Positions 19,285 to 27,607 of a DNA stretch of 64,000 nucleotides are shown in pieces (within the stretch, counting starts at the first letter, position 1; each line of letters begins with the position of its first letter). The notes under the pieces were generated by a model. That model was given only the letters and a program-made list of their open reading frames with translations, was not told the origin of the DNA and did not search any database. Source of the DNA: Sphingobacterium sp. UBA7855 (lineage in GTDB: Bacteria; Bacteroidota; Bacteroidia; Sphingobacteriales; Sphingobacteriaceae); contig DLST01000016.1 of the NCBI GenBank assembly GCA_002500745.1, positions 142,638 through 206,637 of the forward strand, in the 5' to 3' direction. The position numbers and the translations under genes are program-made.

Positions 19285-20439
19285 TTAAAATCTAAAGCAT
19301 AATGCTAAGCTTCCGTAGTTGGCTTGGATGGGGCTCAGTACTTTGCTACTTGCGTCATACGGTGCGTAATGATAGCCTAGTTCGAAGCCGATGTATTTTT
19401 GGTTTTTCATGCGAAATAGTGAGGAAAGACCAAGTCCGAGGTGAATATTGTTGATGGTAACCATATTTTCTGTGTATCCACCATCATAATAATAACCATC
19501 CGGATCATAATAGCCTGAAGAATACGTATTCTCTGTAATGCCGGTATCTGTGATATCAATACCTAGTATGGCTTTTGGAATCAGGATGAATTTGTCGTTG
19601 TCAAAAACTTTATAGCCTACAGCACCTCCCATAAAAGCGGTCGCTGATGAATTGACTGCTACTTCTGATCCATCATAATTATAGTCGATATTGCGATCGT
19701 TTGCGTTGATGCGTACCTTTAAACCTCCTTCAAAGATCAATTTCCTTTCCAGCGAGCTCATCAGCATAAATCCGAGCGTTACGTTTGTACCGAACACTTT
19801 GTTGCCTCCTCCTAGCGGGCTCATCACGCCAATGGAAGGTACATAGCCTAGTTTGGCCTTATGCCGGTCTTTATATCCTTTAGGGGTTGGAAATCGTTGT
19901 TCATCACTTTGTGTATTGGCTTGTTTGTCTGGAATTTCTTCAATTTGTGTATCGGCAAAGAGATGAAGGATATTTGTTTCCTGGCCGCTTAATGTATAAT
20001 TATCAGATGCAAGTAGTGCTTTTGCTCTTAATTTGATAAGGTTATCTAGTGGATGGCGTAATGGATAGAAATGGAATTTTGCTTTATTTTGCTCATATTG
20101 GGTAGTAAAATCTTCTTGATCTGCTGCATCGAGCCTCTGGAGCAGGCTCTTATCAAATTGATTGTTCCAGTATAGGTCGATCGCTGTCGTGCTATTTTTC
20201 TTTTCAATAATGAGTATTAGGATGCGTAGTCTTTGTATATATTCGTTGATGCCGCAGCTTGCTTGTATAGTGTTCAGTAAGGGGACAATTTTTTCAAATT
20301 CATTGTTGTTTAAGGCTTTTGTCAACAAAGGAAGGGTTTCAACCGTATATCGTTCACAATTTTCCTGTGCATGCACGCGTGTGGTGGAAAGGATGCTACT
20401 GATGATCAACATGAAAAAAGCAAGCTGGCGGATACTCAT
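19285..20439 (-). CDS. Predicted outer-membrane protein with N-terminal periplasmic region
   Basis: This 384-residue protein begins with a signal peptide (about residues 1-24, cleaved after VHA). It has an alpha-helical region to about residue 165 and then a region of alternating short strands rich in Gly, Tyr and Asn. It ends in LALCFRF, an aromatic C-terminus as in outer-membrane beta-barrels. The second half resembles small Bacteroidota barrel proteins. I do not recognise a specific family. It stands alone between mutS and trmN6, convergent with mutS and divergent from trmN6. Confidence 0.8.
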   Translation of the reverse strand: MSIRQLAFFMLIISSILSTTRVHAQENCERYTVETLPLLTKALNNNEFEKIVPLLNTIQASCGINEYIQRLRILILIIEKKNSTTAIDLYWNNQFDKSLLQRLDAADQEDFTTQYEQNKAKFHFYPLRHPLDNLIKLRAKALLASDNYTLSGQETNILHLFADTQIEEIPDKQANTQSDEQRFPTPKGYKDRHKAKLGYVPSIGVMSPLGGGNKVFGTNVTLGFMLMSSLERKLIFEGGLKVRINANDRNIDYNYDGSEVAVNSSATAFMGGAVGYKVFDNDKFILIPKAILGIDITDTGITENTYSSGYYDPDGYYYDGGYTENMVTINNIHLGLGLSSLFRMKNQKYIGFELGYHYAPYDASSKVLSPIQANYGSLALCFRF

Positions 20440-20524
20440 GGTTTATCTAGATTTATTGCAGACTAAATTAGTAAATAAATCGCAGGATATATTCGTTTGT
20501 TTGCGCCAACGGCTTTAAAAGTTT

Positions 20525-20532
20525 TATCTTTG
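20525..20532 (+). promoter_or_regulatory. TAnnTTTG box 4 nt before trmN6 (leaderless type)
   Basis: TATCTTTG is followed by GTCT and then the ATG. A TTTG at 20500-20503, 21 nt upstream, fits the -33 element. The expected transcription start coincides with the start codon. Confidence 0.65.
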
Positions 20533-20536
20533 GTCT

Positions 20537-21244
20537 ATGGCGTCGATATTTCGATTTAAAGAATTTGAGGTTGATCAGTCTGATTGTGCAATGAAGATTA
20601 ACACAGACGGCGTATTATTGGCTTCATTGTTGGAAGCGGGGACTTTAGGTCGAATTCTGGATATCGGTACAGGAACGGGAGTCATTGCATTGATGTTGGC
20701 TCAACGGTTTGCGCACAGTTGGGTAGAGGCTGTCGAGATGGACTCTTTAGCTGCTGCGATGGCAGATAAAAATTTTCGTCATTCCGTTTTTTGTGAACGG
20801 CTTAAGCTTCACGCCTGTGCCTTTCAGCGTATGGAAATGGCAGAGCCTTATGATTTGATTGTTTCGAATCCACCATTTTATACCGATTCACTCCATAATC
20901 CTGACGATCGAAAGAAGCTCGCGCGGCATGCTGACCTGGATTTTTTTGCTGAATTATTGGATTTCGCTTCTTTACGCTTATCGAATCAGGGGAAATTAAT
21001 TCTGATCGTTCCTACTGCTTTGGCAGATATACTGATGAAGATTTCAGCAGAGCACGCTCTTTATTGTTGTGCTGAAGTTCAGATAAGTTCTTTTGAAGGT
21101 GGATCCGTCATCCGTAAGATCATTACATTTGAACGGAAGCCTGTCGAATCGGTTGCTGTACGTGAGTTTGTTATATACGCAGGGAAGGGTATTTATTCAG
21201 CAGCTTATCGCAGCGTATTGGCCCCTTATTTTTTAGCTTTTTAG
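20537..21244 (+). CDS. trmN6: tRNA1(Val) (adenine(37)-N6)-methyltransferase
   Basis: This SAM-dependent methyltransferase of the TrmN6/YfiC family methylates A37 of tRNA(Val). The SAM-binding loop ILDIGTGTGVIALMLAQ is near residue 37, and the N6-adenine methylase motif NPPF follows in YDLIVSNPPFYTDS near residue 115. The 235-residue length is normal for the family. The start is supported by a promoter box 4 nt upstream. It is followed after 3 nt by a phosphodiesterase gene, which is likely co-transcribed. Confidence 0.9.
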   Translation: MASIFRFKEFEVDQSDCAMKINTDGVLLASLLEAGTLGRILDIGTGTGVIALMLAQRFAHSWVEAVEMDSLAAAMADKNFRHSVFCERLKLHACAFQRMEMAEPYDLIVSNPPFYTDSLHNPDDRKKLARHADLDFFAELLDFASLRLSNQGKLILIVPTALADILMKISAEHALYCCAEVQISSFEGGSVIRKIITFERKPVESVAVREFVIYAGKGIYSAAYRSVLAPYFLAF

Positions 21245-21247
21245 GTT

Positions 21248-21742
21248 ATGACAAAAATCGGATTACTTTCGGATACACATTCTTTTCTAGACGAAGCGGT
21301 ATTTACTCATTTTGCAGCCTGCGACGAGATCTGGCATGTCGGAGATTTTGGTGAAGGTGTTATTGCAGACCGGCTGGCTTCTTTTAAACCATTACGCGGC
21401 GTGTATGGAAATATTGATGGCCAGGATATTCGTCTGCAATTTCCCGAAGATTTGAGATTTAGATGTGAGGAAGTAGACGTTTTTATGACGCATATTGGTG
21501 GCTATCCAGGGAAATATGCTGCGCGTGTTAAGGGGGAATTAATGAAAAATCCTCCAAAGTTATTTATCACAGGACACTCACACATTTTAAAGGTGATGTT
21601 CGATCCCAAAATACAATGCCTTCACCTCAATCCTGGGGCAGCAGGAAAGCACGGCTGGCATAAAGTGCGCACATTGATGCGATTTGACATTCATGCGGAT
21701 AAAATTGAAAATCTTGAGGTAATTGAGCTGAATGGGCGTTAG
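21248..21742 (+). CDS. Metallophosphoesterase, YfcE/MJ0936 family
   Basis: This 164-residue calcineurin-like phosphoesterase has metal-binding motifs LLSDTHS, WHVGDFGE, GNIDG, THIGGYPGKY and TGHSHI in the expected order. Family members hydrolyse phosphodiesters such as model substrates or cyclic nucleotides; the natural substrate is often unknown. It is cytoplasmic, with no signal peptide. It lies 3 nt after trmN6, in the same unit. Confidence 0.9.
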   Translation: MTKIGLLSDTHSFLDEAVFTHFAACDEIWHVGDFGEGVIADRLASFKPLRGVYGNIDGQDIRLQFPEDLRFRCEEVDVFMTHIGGYPGKYAARVKGELMKNPPKLFITGHSHILKVMFDPKIQCLHLNPGAAGKHGWHKVRTLMRFDIHADKIENLEVIELNGR

Positions 21743-21911
21743 ACAAAGCGGCTACCATTTGTTTCCAGCAGAAGATCCACCGTGGTCTATTTATCTTGGT
21801 ATGTCACGTTTTGAAAAATAGATGCATCGTCTTTGTTCTATAGACAGTGTTGCTACGTATGCTCTTGGGGACCTCTGTTCAACAAGAGGATTTCTGCAGT
21901 AAATAGGGTTG

Positions 21912-22247
21912 TTATAATGAATCACGAACTTCAACAAGAAAGCTCTTTAGACGTTCAAGTGAGTCGATAACGCGCTGGTTTTCTTTTGCTTCTGATTTGT
22001 TGTCTCGCAGATAATCGCGTGCTCCTTGAAGCGTATAACCTTTGTTTTTAACCAGATTGAAAATAATTTTTAAATTGGCAATATCTTCCTGCGTAAAAAG
22101 GCGATTACCTTTTTTATTCTTTTTAGGTTGTAAAATATCAAACTCACGCTCATAAAAACGTATTTGGGAGGCGTTTACTTCGAACATCTCTGTAACTTCT
22201 CCCATAGTATAATACAATTTATTTATTTCACGCTCTTTGTACGGCAT
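21912..22247 (-). CDS. MerR family transcriptional regulator
   Basis: This 111-residue protein is essentially a MerR winged helix-turn-helix domain. YYTMGEVTEMFEVNASQIRF is the DNA-binding helix pair, and FTQEDIANLKIIFNLVKNKG the second part, followed by a short coiled C-terminus. No cysteine-based effector site is present. Bacteroidota genomes usually carry one such single-domain MerR protein. I see no partner gene that would tell its target. Confidence 0.9.
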   Translation of the reverse strand: MPYKEREINKLYYTMGEVTEMFEVNASQIRFYEREFDILQPKKNKKGNRLFTQEDIANLKIIFNLVKNKGYTLQGARDYLRDNKSEAKENQRVIDSLERLKSFLVEVRDSL

Positions 22248-22268
22248 ATCTTCACAATTAATCTATAG

Positions 22269-22276
22269 CAAACTTA
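22269..22276 (-). promoter_or_regulatory. TAnnTTTG -7 box of the merR-like gene
   Basis: TAAGTTTG on the minus strand lies 21 nt before the start codon and matches the Bacteroidota -7 consensus. Confidence 0.55.
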
Positions 22277-22436
22277 ATAAAAATTCCTATTCAAAAAGAA
22301 ATTTTTGAGATCATCTTATGTAGTGACTCAATGAAAGCGAACAAAGTAATCTAATCTATATGTAATCGCTAATTATTGTGGGTAAGCGTAAATTTTTATA
22401 AGTTTGATTCGTGTGAAAAGGGTTAAAGTATTAGGT

Positions 22437-22772
22437 ATGGTTATCGTTAGCAAATTTTGGACAAATTTATTTTCTTTTGGGAGAGCGAATGCAATTACTA
22501 TTTATCCCTTTATCTTTTTAAAAAGCACTTCTTTCAAATGCAACGAGAATCTGATCCGTCATGAACGTATACATTTGCGTCAAGCGCTTGAATTGGGTAT
22601 TCTCTTCTTTTATGTATGGTATCTTATTGAATTTGTCTTTCGCTTTATTCAATTGAAAGATTTTCATGGCGCTTATCTGCATATTTCTTTTGAGCGGGAA
22701 GCGTATGATAAGGAAGGTGAACCGGACTATTTGACCGGGAGAAGGCTATGGGCATTTTGGCAATATCTTTAG
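22437..22772 (+). CDS. Small HExxH protein, possible mini-metallopeptidase
   Basis: From the ATG at 22437 this is a 111-residue protein; in-frame TTG and GTG starts exist upstream at 22404 and 22413. It contains RHERIHLRQALELG, a zinc-peptidase HExxH pattern. A hydrophobic stretch (ILFFYVWYLIEFVFRFI) comes next, then SFEREAYDKEGE, whose Glu could be the third metal ligand, as in small M48-like enzymes. No other domain is present. I do not know a named family for it. The peptidase idea rests on the motif alone. Confidence 0.6.
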   Translation: MVIVSKFWTNLFSFGRANAITIYPFIFLKSTSFKCNENLIRHERIHLRQALELGILFFYVWYLIEFVFRFIQLKDFHGAYLHISFEREAYDKEGEPDYLTGRRLWAFWQYL

Positions 22773-22803
22773 GTAGGCCTATTTGATCGTGTTTAAAAAG
22801 AGA

Positions 22804-22837
22804 AAAGCGGTATCAAAAATAGTTTTGGTACCGCTTT
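22804..22837. terminator. Bidirectional terminator between the HExxH gene and accD
   Basis: A 15-bp stem with one G-T pair (22804-22818 with 22823-22837) closes an ATAG loop. It lies 31 nt after the plus-strand stop and 25 nt after the minus-strand accD stop. Confidence 0.8.
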
Positions 22838-22861
22838 CTGTTTTATCTTTTGGAGGATTAA

Positions 22862-23704
22862 TTATCCGACTAATTTAAGATAAGTAGCTACTTTGTTTTT
22901 TAACTGTCTACGGTCGACAATAAAATCCAAAAATCCATGCTCAAGAACGAATTCTGAAGTCTGGAATCCTTTTGGAAGATCCTTTTTAATTGTTTCTTTA
23001 ATGACACGTGGTCCTGCAAATCCGATTAATGCTCCCGGTTCTGCGATATTCACATCACCTAACATTGCGTAAGATGCTGTAACTCCTCCTGTGGTAGGGT
23101 CTGTCAATAAACAAACGTAAGGAAGTCCTGCCTTTGCCAATAATGCTAATTTAGCCGAAGTTTTAGCCATTTGCATCAATGAAAATGCAGCTTCCATCAT
23201 GCGTGCACCACCTGATTTTGAGATTAGCATAAATGGAATTTTATGCTCAATACAGTAATCTATCGAACGCGCGATTTTTTCACCAACGACAGATCCCATT
23301 GATCCGCCGATGAAACTAAAGTCCATACAAGCAATAACGATGTCTTGACCATTCATTTTTCCATGGCCAGAACGTAAAGCATCTTTAAGGCCTGTTTTGG
23401 CTTGGCTTTCTTTTAAACGTTCAGGGTATGGCTTTGAATCGAAAAATTTTAATGGATCACCAGAACTGAGATTGGGAAATAGCTCGGTAAATTCGTTATT
23501 GTCAAATAAAATTGAAAAATATTCTTTGGAGCCGATTCTTAAATGGTGGCCACAATATTGACAAACATAGTCATTTTCTACTTGTTCAAGATGCAATAAT
23601 GGCTTTTTGCAAGTGGGACATTTGTTCCACATGCCATCAGGTGCTTCTTTTTTATTAGCGGTAGCTGTGCTAATACCAGCTTTTTCTCTTTTAAACCAAC
23701 TCAT
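22862..23704 (-). CDS. accD: Acetyl-CoA carboxylase carboxyltransferase subunit beta
   Basis: AccD, with AccA, transfers the carboxyl group from carboxybiotin to acetyl-CoA to give malonyl-CoA for fatty acid synthesis. The 280 residues have an N-terminal four-cysteine zinc ribbon (CPTC and CQYC, about residues 29-54). A crotonase-like carboxyltransferase domain follows, with [20 protein letters not shown] and [19 protein letters not shown]. accA is not in this window. A TAAGTTTG box lies 21 nt before the start codon. Confidence 0.95.
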   Translation of the reverse strand: MSWFKREKAGISTATANKKEAPDGMWNKCPTCKKPLLHLEQVENDYVCQYCGHHLRIGSKEYFSILFDNNEFTELFPNLSSGDPLKFFDSKPYPERLKESQAKTGLKDALRSGHGKMNGQDIVIACMDFSFIGGSMGSVVGEKIARSIDYCIEHKIPFMLISKSGGARMMEAAFSLMQMAKTSAKLALLAKAGLPYVCLLTDPTTGGVTASYAMLGDVNIAEPGALIGFAGPRVIKETIKKDLPKGFQTSEFVLEHGFLDFIVDRRQLKNKVATYLKLVG

Positions 23705-23725
23705 ACGATAGTTCTTATTCGATTA

Positions 23726-23733
23726 CAAACTTA
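23726..23733 (-). promoter_or_regulatory. TAnnTTTG -7 box of accD
   Basis: TAAGTTTG on the minus strand lies 21 nt before the accD start and matches the Bacteroidota -7 consensus. Confidence 0.55.
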
Positions 23734-23927
23734 TATAAATTTGAGTTTATATACAATTATAATTATGTTGAATGTATAGGCCAAGCGATGAAAACGCCTT
23801 GTCTAACAGGCTTTCTATTACTACTTGGACAGGGGCCAGCATTGGGATCTATAAGACATTGAGCTGATTATTAGATTGAAATTAATTGTGAAGTGGAAAG
23901 TCAGCCAAAAATTAGGGCACAAAAAAA

Positions 23928-24022
23928 GGGTAAGCTACTCCTATCGCACCGCTCAACCAAATACCCTTGCTTTGTTCCCAACCTGGGGGAGTCAATGGGA
24001 GCTGGTCGTAGAAGACTTACCC
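23928..24022 (-). ncRNA. ffs: Signal recognition particle RNA, bacterial small (4.5S) type
   Basis: Read on the minus strand, this 95-nt segment begins GGGUAAG and ends CUUACCC, which pair as the closing helix, with CUAC/GUAG continuing it. The apex holds the SRP helix 8 core: CAGG and AGCA face each other in the Ffh-binding internal loop. A UUG/CAA stem capped by a GGAA tetraloop completes it. A TACTTTTG box lies 4 nt before the 5' end, and a run of seven T follows the 3' end as terminator. The RNA binds Ffh and targets nascent membrane proteins. It sits in an otherwise gene-free gap of about 420 nt between accD and the MFS partner gene. Confidence 0.92.
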
Positions 24023-24026
24023 GTCA

Positions 24027-24034
24027 CAAAAGTA
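24027..24034 (-). promoter_or_regulatory. TAnnTTTG -7 box of the SRP RNA
   Basis: TACTTTTG on the minus strand is followed by TGAC and then the GGG at the predicted RNA 5' end. This gives an internal measure of the box-to-start distance of about 4 nt. Confidence 0.75.
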
Positions 24035-24127
24035 GAAAAAAAAACAGTTTTACGAAAGAAAAAATGCTATTTTATCTTATGCGATTGATTATCATGGTGA
24101 TAATTTGTTTGAAGTGATGAAAAACAC

Positions 24128-24355
24128 TTACATTTTGTTTTGATCATATTCTCCCAATAGGGAATAATACCCAAATAGGCCAAGTCCAATGGAGATAATC
24201 GGTGTCAAGATACCTAGGATAATGATTCCAAATACGACATCTTCCTGGTGACCAGTGGAAATCTTTGGCAGTGCCAGTTCAAAAACGGAAAAATAAGCGG
24301 TAAATAGCGCTAAAGTAATCCAGAGTATGCCAAGTAATTTTTTGATACTATTCAT
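24128..24355 (-). CDS. Small two-helix membrane protein, MFS partner
   Basis: This 75-residue protein has two hydrophobic helices (about residues 7-29 and 42-66) and a short charged tail. It starts 8 nt inside the end of the upstream MFS transporter gene, so the two are translationally coupled. Small membrane proteins paired with this MFS type recur in Bacteroidota (I recall the DUF6814 family, not verified). It may stabilise or modify the transporter; that is inference from the overlap. Confidence 0.8.
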   Translation of the reverse strand: MNSIKKLLGILWITLALFTAYFSVFELALPKISTGHQEDVVFGIIILGILTPIISIGLGLFGYYSLLGEYDQNKM

Positions 24356-25853
24356 GATTAGTGGGAGTTGATTTGTTATTGATATAAATACTGCCGATGA
24401 TAAAACATACCATTGCGATAATAATCGGATACCATAGTCCCGCCAGATAAAATTGTGGTGTCTGAGCTACTTCGGCTTTGGTAGTTAAGTAGGTGGATAC
24501 GGCGGGTAGGAGTCCACCGAATATTCCGTTTCCAACATGGTAAGGCAAAGACATGGATGTGTAGCGGATCTTTACCGGGAACAGTTCGACGAGAAAGGCT
24601 GCAATGGGTCCATATACCATGGTAATATAAATCACCTGAATAAAGATGAGGAGAATGAGGTAGATATAGTTCCAGTTGGCAATATGAACAGTTGTTGTGA
24701 CTGTTTGCTGGCCTTTTAGTTTGCCTGATTGGTGTATTGTTTTAGCGCGGGTGATTTCGGTTCCGTCGTCATATTGTGTTTTGACAACTGATTTTATTTC
24801 TGTCTTTTCTGTAACCGTAGGACTTTCGACTGTTTCATTCAGTTTGACTTTGTGCGCTGCATTGGAAAGTTGGTACATCGATTCATAGATTGGGCGATAG
24901 GTCAATACAGCGAGTAACATACCGCCTAGCATAATCCACTTTCGTCCAATTTTGTCACTGAGCCATCCAAATACGACAAAAAATGGTGTCCCTAAAAGTA
25001 GGGCTATCCCAAGAATGGTATCTGCCTGATCCGATTGTAGGTGCATCACTGTTTTCATGAAACTCATGGAATAGAACTGTCCGGTGTACCAAACAACACC
25101 TTGACCCATGGCGGCACCAAATAGTGCGAGCAGCACAAATTTGAGATTATATCGGTTGCCGAAACTTTCTTTTAAAGGATTTGTACTTGTTTTACCTTCT
25201 GCTTTAGCTTTGCTAAATTCGGGTGATTCCTTCATTTTTTTACGAATCAGGTAGGAGACATACACCATAACTAAAGAGAGTAAGAAAGGAACCCGCCAAC
25301 CCCAGATGTCAAATTGTGATTCGGTGAGTAAGCTTTTGGTCAGTAGGATGACGACTAGTGATATAAATAGGCCAAATGTCGCCGTTGTCTGTATCCAGGA
25401 GGTCCAGTATCCTCGTTGCCCTATAGGCGCATGCTCGGCCACGTAGGTGGCTGCGCCGCCATATTCTCCACCGAGGGCAAGACCTTGTAACAGGCGAAGG
25501 ATCAAAACGAGCAGGGGTGCCCAAAATCCGATGCTTTCGTAGCTTGGAATACAGCCTATGAGAAATGTTGCTCCGCCCATGAGCATTAAGGTAACCATAA
25601 ACGTATATTTTCGACCGATAATATCACCCAGTCGGCCAAAAAATAGTGCCCCAAATGGGCGAACGACAAATCCAGCCGCAAATGTGGCTAATGTGGAAAG
25701 GAAAGCAGCTGTTGGATTTTCCGCGGGGAAGAATTTGGTAGAAATTACGATCGATAGGCTCCCAAAGATAAAAAAGTCATACCATTCGATGAGTGTGCCC
25801 ATGGAGGATGCGCCGATGACTTTCCAGATACTTTTTGTGTTGTTTTCGTTCAT
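24348..25853 (-). CDS. MFS transporter, metabolite:H+ symporter type
   Basis: This 501-residue major facilitator protein has about twelve membrane helices. SSMGTLIEWYDFFIFGSL at the N-terminus and FGRLGDIIGRKYTF in the first loop are typical of the MHS family, which takes up dicarboxylates, betaine or similar solutes with protons. The second half has the matching FGWLSDKIGRKW loop. A hydrophilic Thr/Lys-rich insertion of about 60 residues (roughly 330-390) lies between helices of the second half. The substrate cannot be read from sequence. It overlaps the small partner gene by 8 nt. Confidence 0.9.
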   Translation of the reverse strand: MNENNTKSIWKVIGASSMGTLIEWYDFFIFGSLSIVISTKFFPAENPTAAFLSTLATFAAGFVVRPFGALFFGRLGDIIGRKYTFMVTLMLMGGATFLIGCIPSYESIGFWAPLLVLILRLLQGLALGGEYGGAATYVAEHAPIGQRGYWTSWIQTTATFGLFISLVVILLTKSLLTESQFDIWGWRVPFLLSLVMVYVSYLIRKKMKESPEFSKAKAEGKTSTNPLKESFGNRYNLKFVLLALFGAAMGQGVVWYTGQFYSMSFMKTVMHLQSDQADTILGIALLLGTPFFVVFGWLSDKIGRKWIMLGGMLLAVLTYRPIYESMYQLSNAAHKVKLNETVESPTVTEKTEIKSVVKTQYDDGTEITRAKTIHQSGKLKGQQTVTTTVHIANWNYIYLILLIFIQVIYITMVYGPIAAFLVELFPVKIRYTSMSLPYHVGNGIFGGLLPAVSTYLTTKAEVAQTPQFYLAGLWYPIIIAMVCFIIGSIYINNKSTPTNHE

Positions 25854-25962
25854 TAATTGTTTGTTTTTGGTTTAGTTTATACTATTGAAAGTAGCATGTC
25901 CTTCTTTTTACTTCACATGTGCGTTGAATTGCACCGGCCTTTGGCTTTTTTGGGAATGTGTA

Positions 25963-27081
25963 TCAGTTTTTCTGCGCTTCTACCATTCCAACGGTTTTAT
26001 ATCTTTTGCCAGGCAGGGCATGAATGAATGATTGCATTTCGAGTTCCAGTAGGATTAGTGCCAATTTGCTTTGCGGCCATTTTGTAAGTTCAATCAAGTG
26101 ATCTAATTCGAGTTGTCCCTTTTGTTGAATGAGCGTAAACAGGAGTTGCTGATCTTTCGTCAGTGTTAAAGGGAGGCTAAGCTGTGGTGCAGCAGTTTTT
26201 TTGGTGATTTCCCAATTCATGAGGTATTCAAGATCCTGAAGTCCTCGAATCATATGAGCACGGTTGGTTTTGATGAGGTAGTTGGTGCCTTCGGAGCTTT
26301 TTTCATAAATGGAACCTGGAAAAGCACATACATCACGGTTGTAGCTGTTGGCCAGTTCTGCAGTGATCAGAGCCCCCCCTTTACTGGCTGCCTCCACGAC
26401 AATGGTGACATCGGCGATTCCAGCTATAATTCGATTGCGCATAGGGAAGTTACCGCGTTCGGGTAAGGTATTGGATGTAAATTCTGTCAGTAAGCCGCCA
26501 TGGTCTAACATTTTCGCGGCAAGCTCACGATGAGATGCTGGATAAATTCGATCGAGGCCATGTCCTAATACGGCAATGGTAGGTAGATTGTTCTTTAATG
26601 CATTGCGATGTGCCAATGCATCTATACCATAGGCAAGACCGCTAACAATCAAGGTGTCTTTGGATCCATTCATGGCGTCCAGCAGATCTTCGCATATTTT
26701 CTGGCCATAGTGGGTTGCATGCCTAGTACCAACAATACTAATGATCTTCGAACTGTTTAGCGGCTGGTTGCCCTTATAGTAGACAACAAGCGGAGCATCT
26801 TCACATTGGCGAAGTCTGTTTGGGTAATTTTCGTCTTCCAGCCACAAGGCTTGTATCTGGTGTTTGTCGATAAAAGCAAGTTCTTTTTCGCAGGCGGGCA
26901 TATAACTTTTGTTGTATATTGCTTCAGCGATTGACTCCCGTATTCCAGGAAGCTGCATCAATTCTCGTTTTGAATAGGTGAACACATCGGCTAGACTATG
27001 TCCTTGTTCAATGATATTACGTGCCGTTCGAGGGCCAATGCCCTTGATTTGCGTCAAAGCTATGGGATAAATTAGTTTCAT
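25963..27081 (-). CDS. dprA: DNA-processing protein DprA
   Basis: DprA loads RecA on incoming single-stranded DNA during transformation. The 372 residues contain an N-terminal helix-hairpin-helix region (LTQIKGIGPRTARNIIEQG). The Rossmann-like core has SIVGTRHATHYG, VSGLAYGIDALAH, VLGHGLDRIYPASH and FPMRNRIIAGI, and a C-terminal winged-helix-like segment follows. The motifs and length are normal. No other competence gene is in the window. Confidence 0.94.
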   Translation of the reverse strand: MKLIYPIALTQIKGIGPRTARNIIEQGHSLADVFTYSKRELMQLPGIRESIAEAIYNKSYMPACEKELAFIDKHQIQALWLEDENYPNRLRQCEDAPLVVYYKGNQPLNSSKIISIVGTRHATHYGQKICEDLLDAMNGSKDTLIVSGLAYGIDALAHRNALKNNLPTIAVLGHGLDRIYPASHRELAAKMLDHGGLLTEFTSNTLPERGNFPMRNRIIAGIADVTIVVEAASKGGALITAELANSYNRDVCAFPGSIYEKSSEGTNYLIKTNRAHMIRGLQDLEYLMNWEITKKTAAPQLSLPLTLTKDQQLLFTLIQQKGQLELDHLIELTKWPQSKLALILLELEMQSFIHALPGKRYKTVGMVEAQKN

Positions 27082-27256
27082 AATTGGGTTTGTTTAAAGA
27101 TAAGAAAAATATAAGTAGCTGCTGTACTTTTTGTTAGAATTGCTCGGAGCACTGTATTTTTTGTTCCAATTAAGCAATATCGATAAGAGGGGTAGGGACC
27201 AGGTTTAATATGGTAGGAAATATCGGTCTATTTTGGGAAGAGCGAAGAGGAATTGG

Positions 27257-27264
27257 TAACTTTG
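27257..27264 (+). promoter_or_regulatory. TAnnTTTG -7 box of the 27288 gene
   Basis: TAACTTTG lies 23 nt before the ATG at 27288, with a TTTTG 21 nt upstream. It argues against the upstream ATG at 27210, which would lie before the promoter. Confidence 0.6.
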
Positions 27265-27287
27265 TTCGAATAATAAATATTTTAACG

Positions 27288-27521
27288 ATGGAAATGAAAG
27301 AACCTTTTGATATTGAATTGGGAGATATAGTTTATTCTGTCTTCCCTGAGGAAGAGGATACATATGTTATTTTTAAAGATGGCACGGAATACGTCAAGAT
27401 TATTAAAGATAATGATACCAACTGGTTAAAATTGCATCCAGAGACAGAACTACCTATGTTCGGAATGGATGAGGAAGTCAATCTCATTGGCCTTGAAATC
27501 AAAAGAGAGTTAGGGTATTAA
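27288..27521 (+). CDS. Small acidic hypothetical protein
   Basis: From the ATG at 27288 (MEMKEPFDIELGDIVYSV) this 77-residue acidic protein is predicted cytoplasmic and mostly beta-strand, with no recognisable motif. An in-frame ATG at 27210 would add 26 residues but lies upstream of the TAACTTTG promoter box, so I prefer the shorter form. Small proteins of this kind are common in Sphingobacteriaceae. Function unknown. An unusual repeat region follows before the next gene. Confidence 0.7.
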   Translation: MEMKEPFDIELGDIVYSVFPEEEDTYVIFKDGTEYVKIIKDNDTNWLKLHPETELPMFGMDEEVNLIGLEIKRELGY

Positions 27522-27528
27522 CTTTTTT

Positions 27529-27558
27529 AGTTAAAGATAGTTAAAGGCGGTTAAAGAC
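27529..27558 (+). repeat. Three 10-bp tandem repeats RGTTAAAGnn
   Basis: AGTTAAAGAT, AGTTAAAGGC and GGTTAAAGAC follow each other with an exact 10-bp period, so the same face of the helix carries each copy. They lie 50-79 nt upstream of the gene at 27608 and could be regulator half-sites or an unusual promoter. Confidence 0.7.
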
Positions 27559-27569
27559 TTTTCAATTTT

Positions 27570-27607
27570 ATTTACAATTGATTAGTTTTAGTTAATCAAT
27601 TGTAAAT
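27570..27607. repeat. Perfect 15-bp inverted repeat touching the 27608 start codon
   Basis: ATTTACAATTGATTA (27570-27584) and its exact complement (27593-27607) flank an 8-nt spacer, and the right arm ends on the base before ATG. There is no T-run, so a terminator is unlikely. It may be an operator, or a hairpin that controls translation start. Confidence 0.75.

Noticed and set aside
23788..23862. 24-codon frame with a hydrophobic peptide between accD and the SRP RNA
   Set aside because: No promoter, no ribosome-binding site and no recognisable signal pattern; expected by chance.
23876..24117. Two overlapping short plus-strand frames
   Set aside because: They run across the SRP RNA gene, and their codons reflect RNA pairing, not protein.
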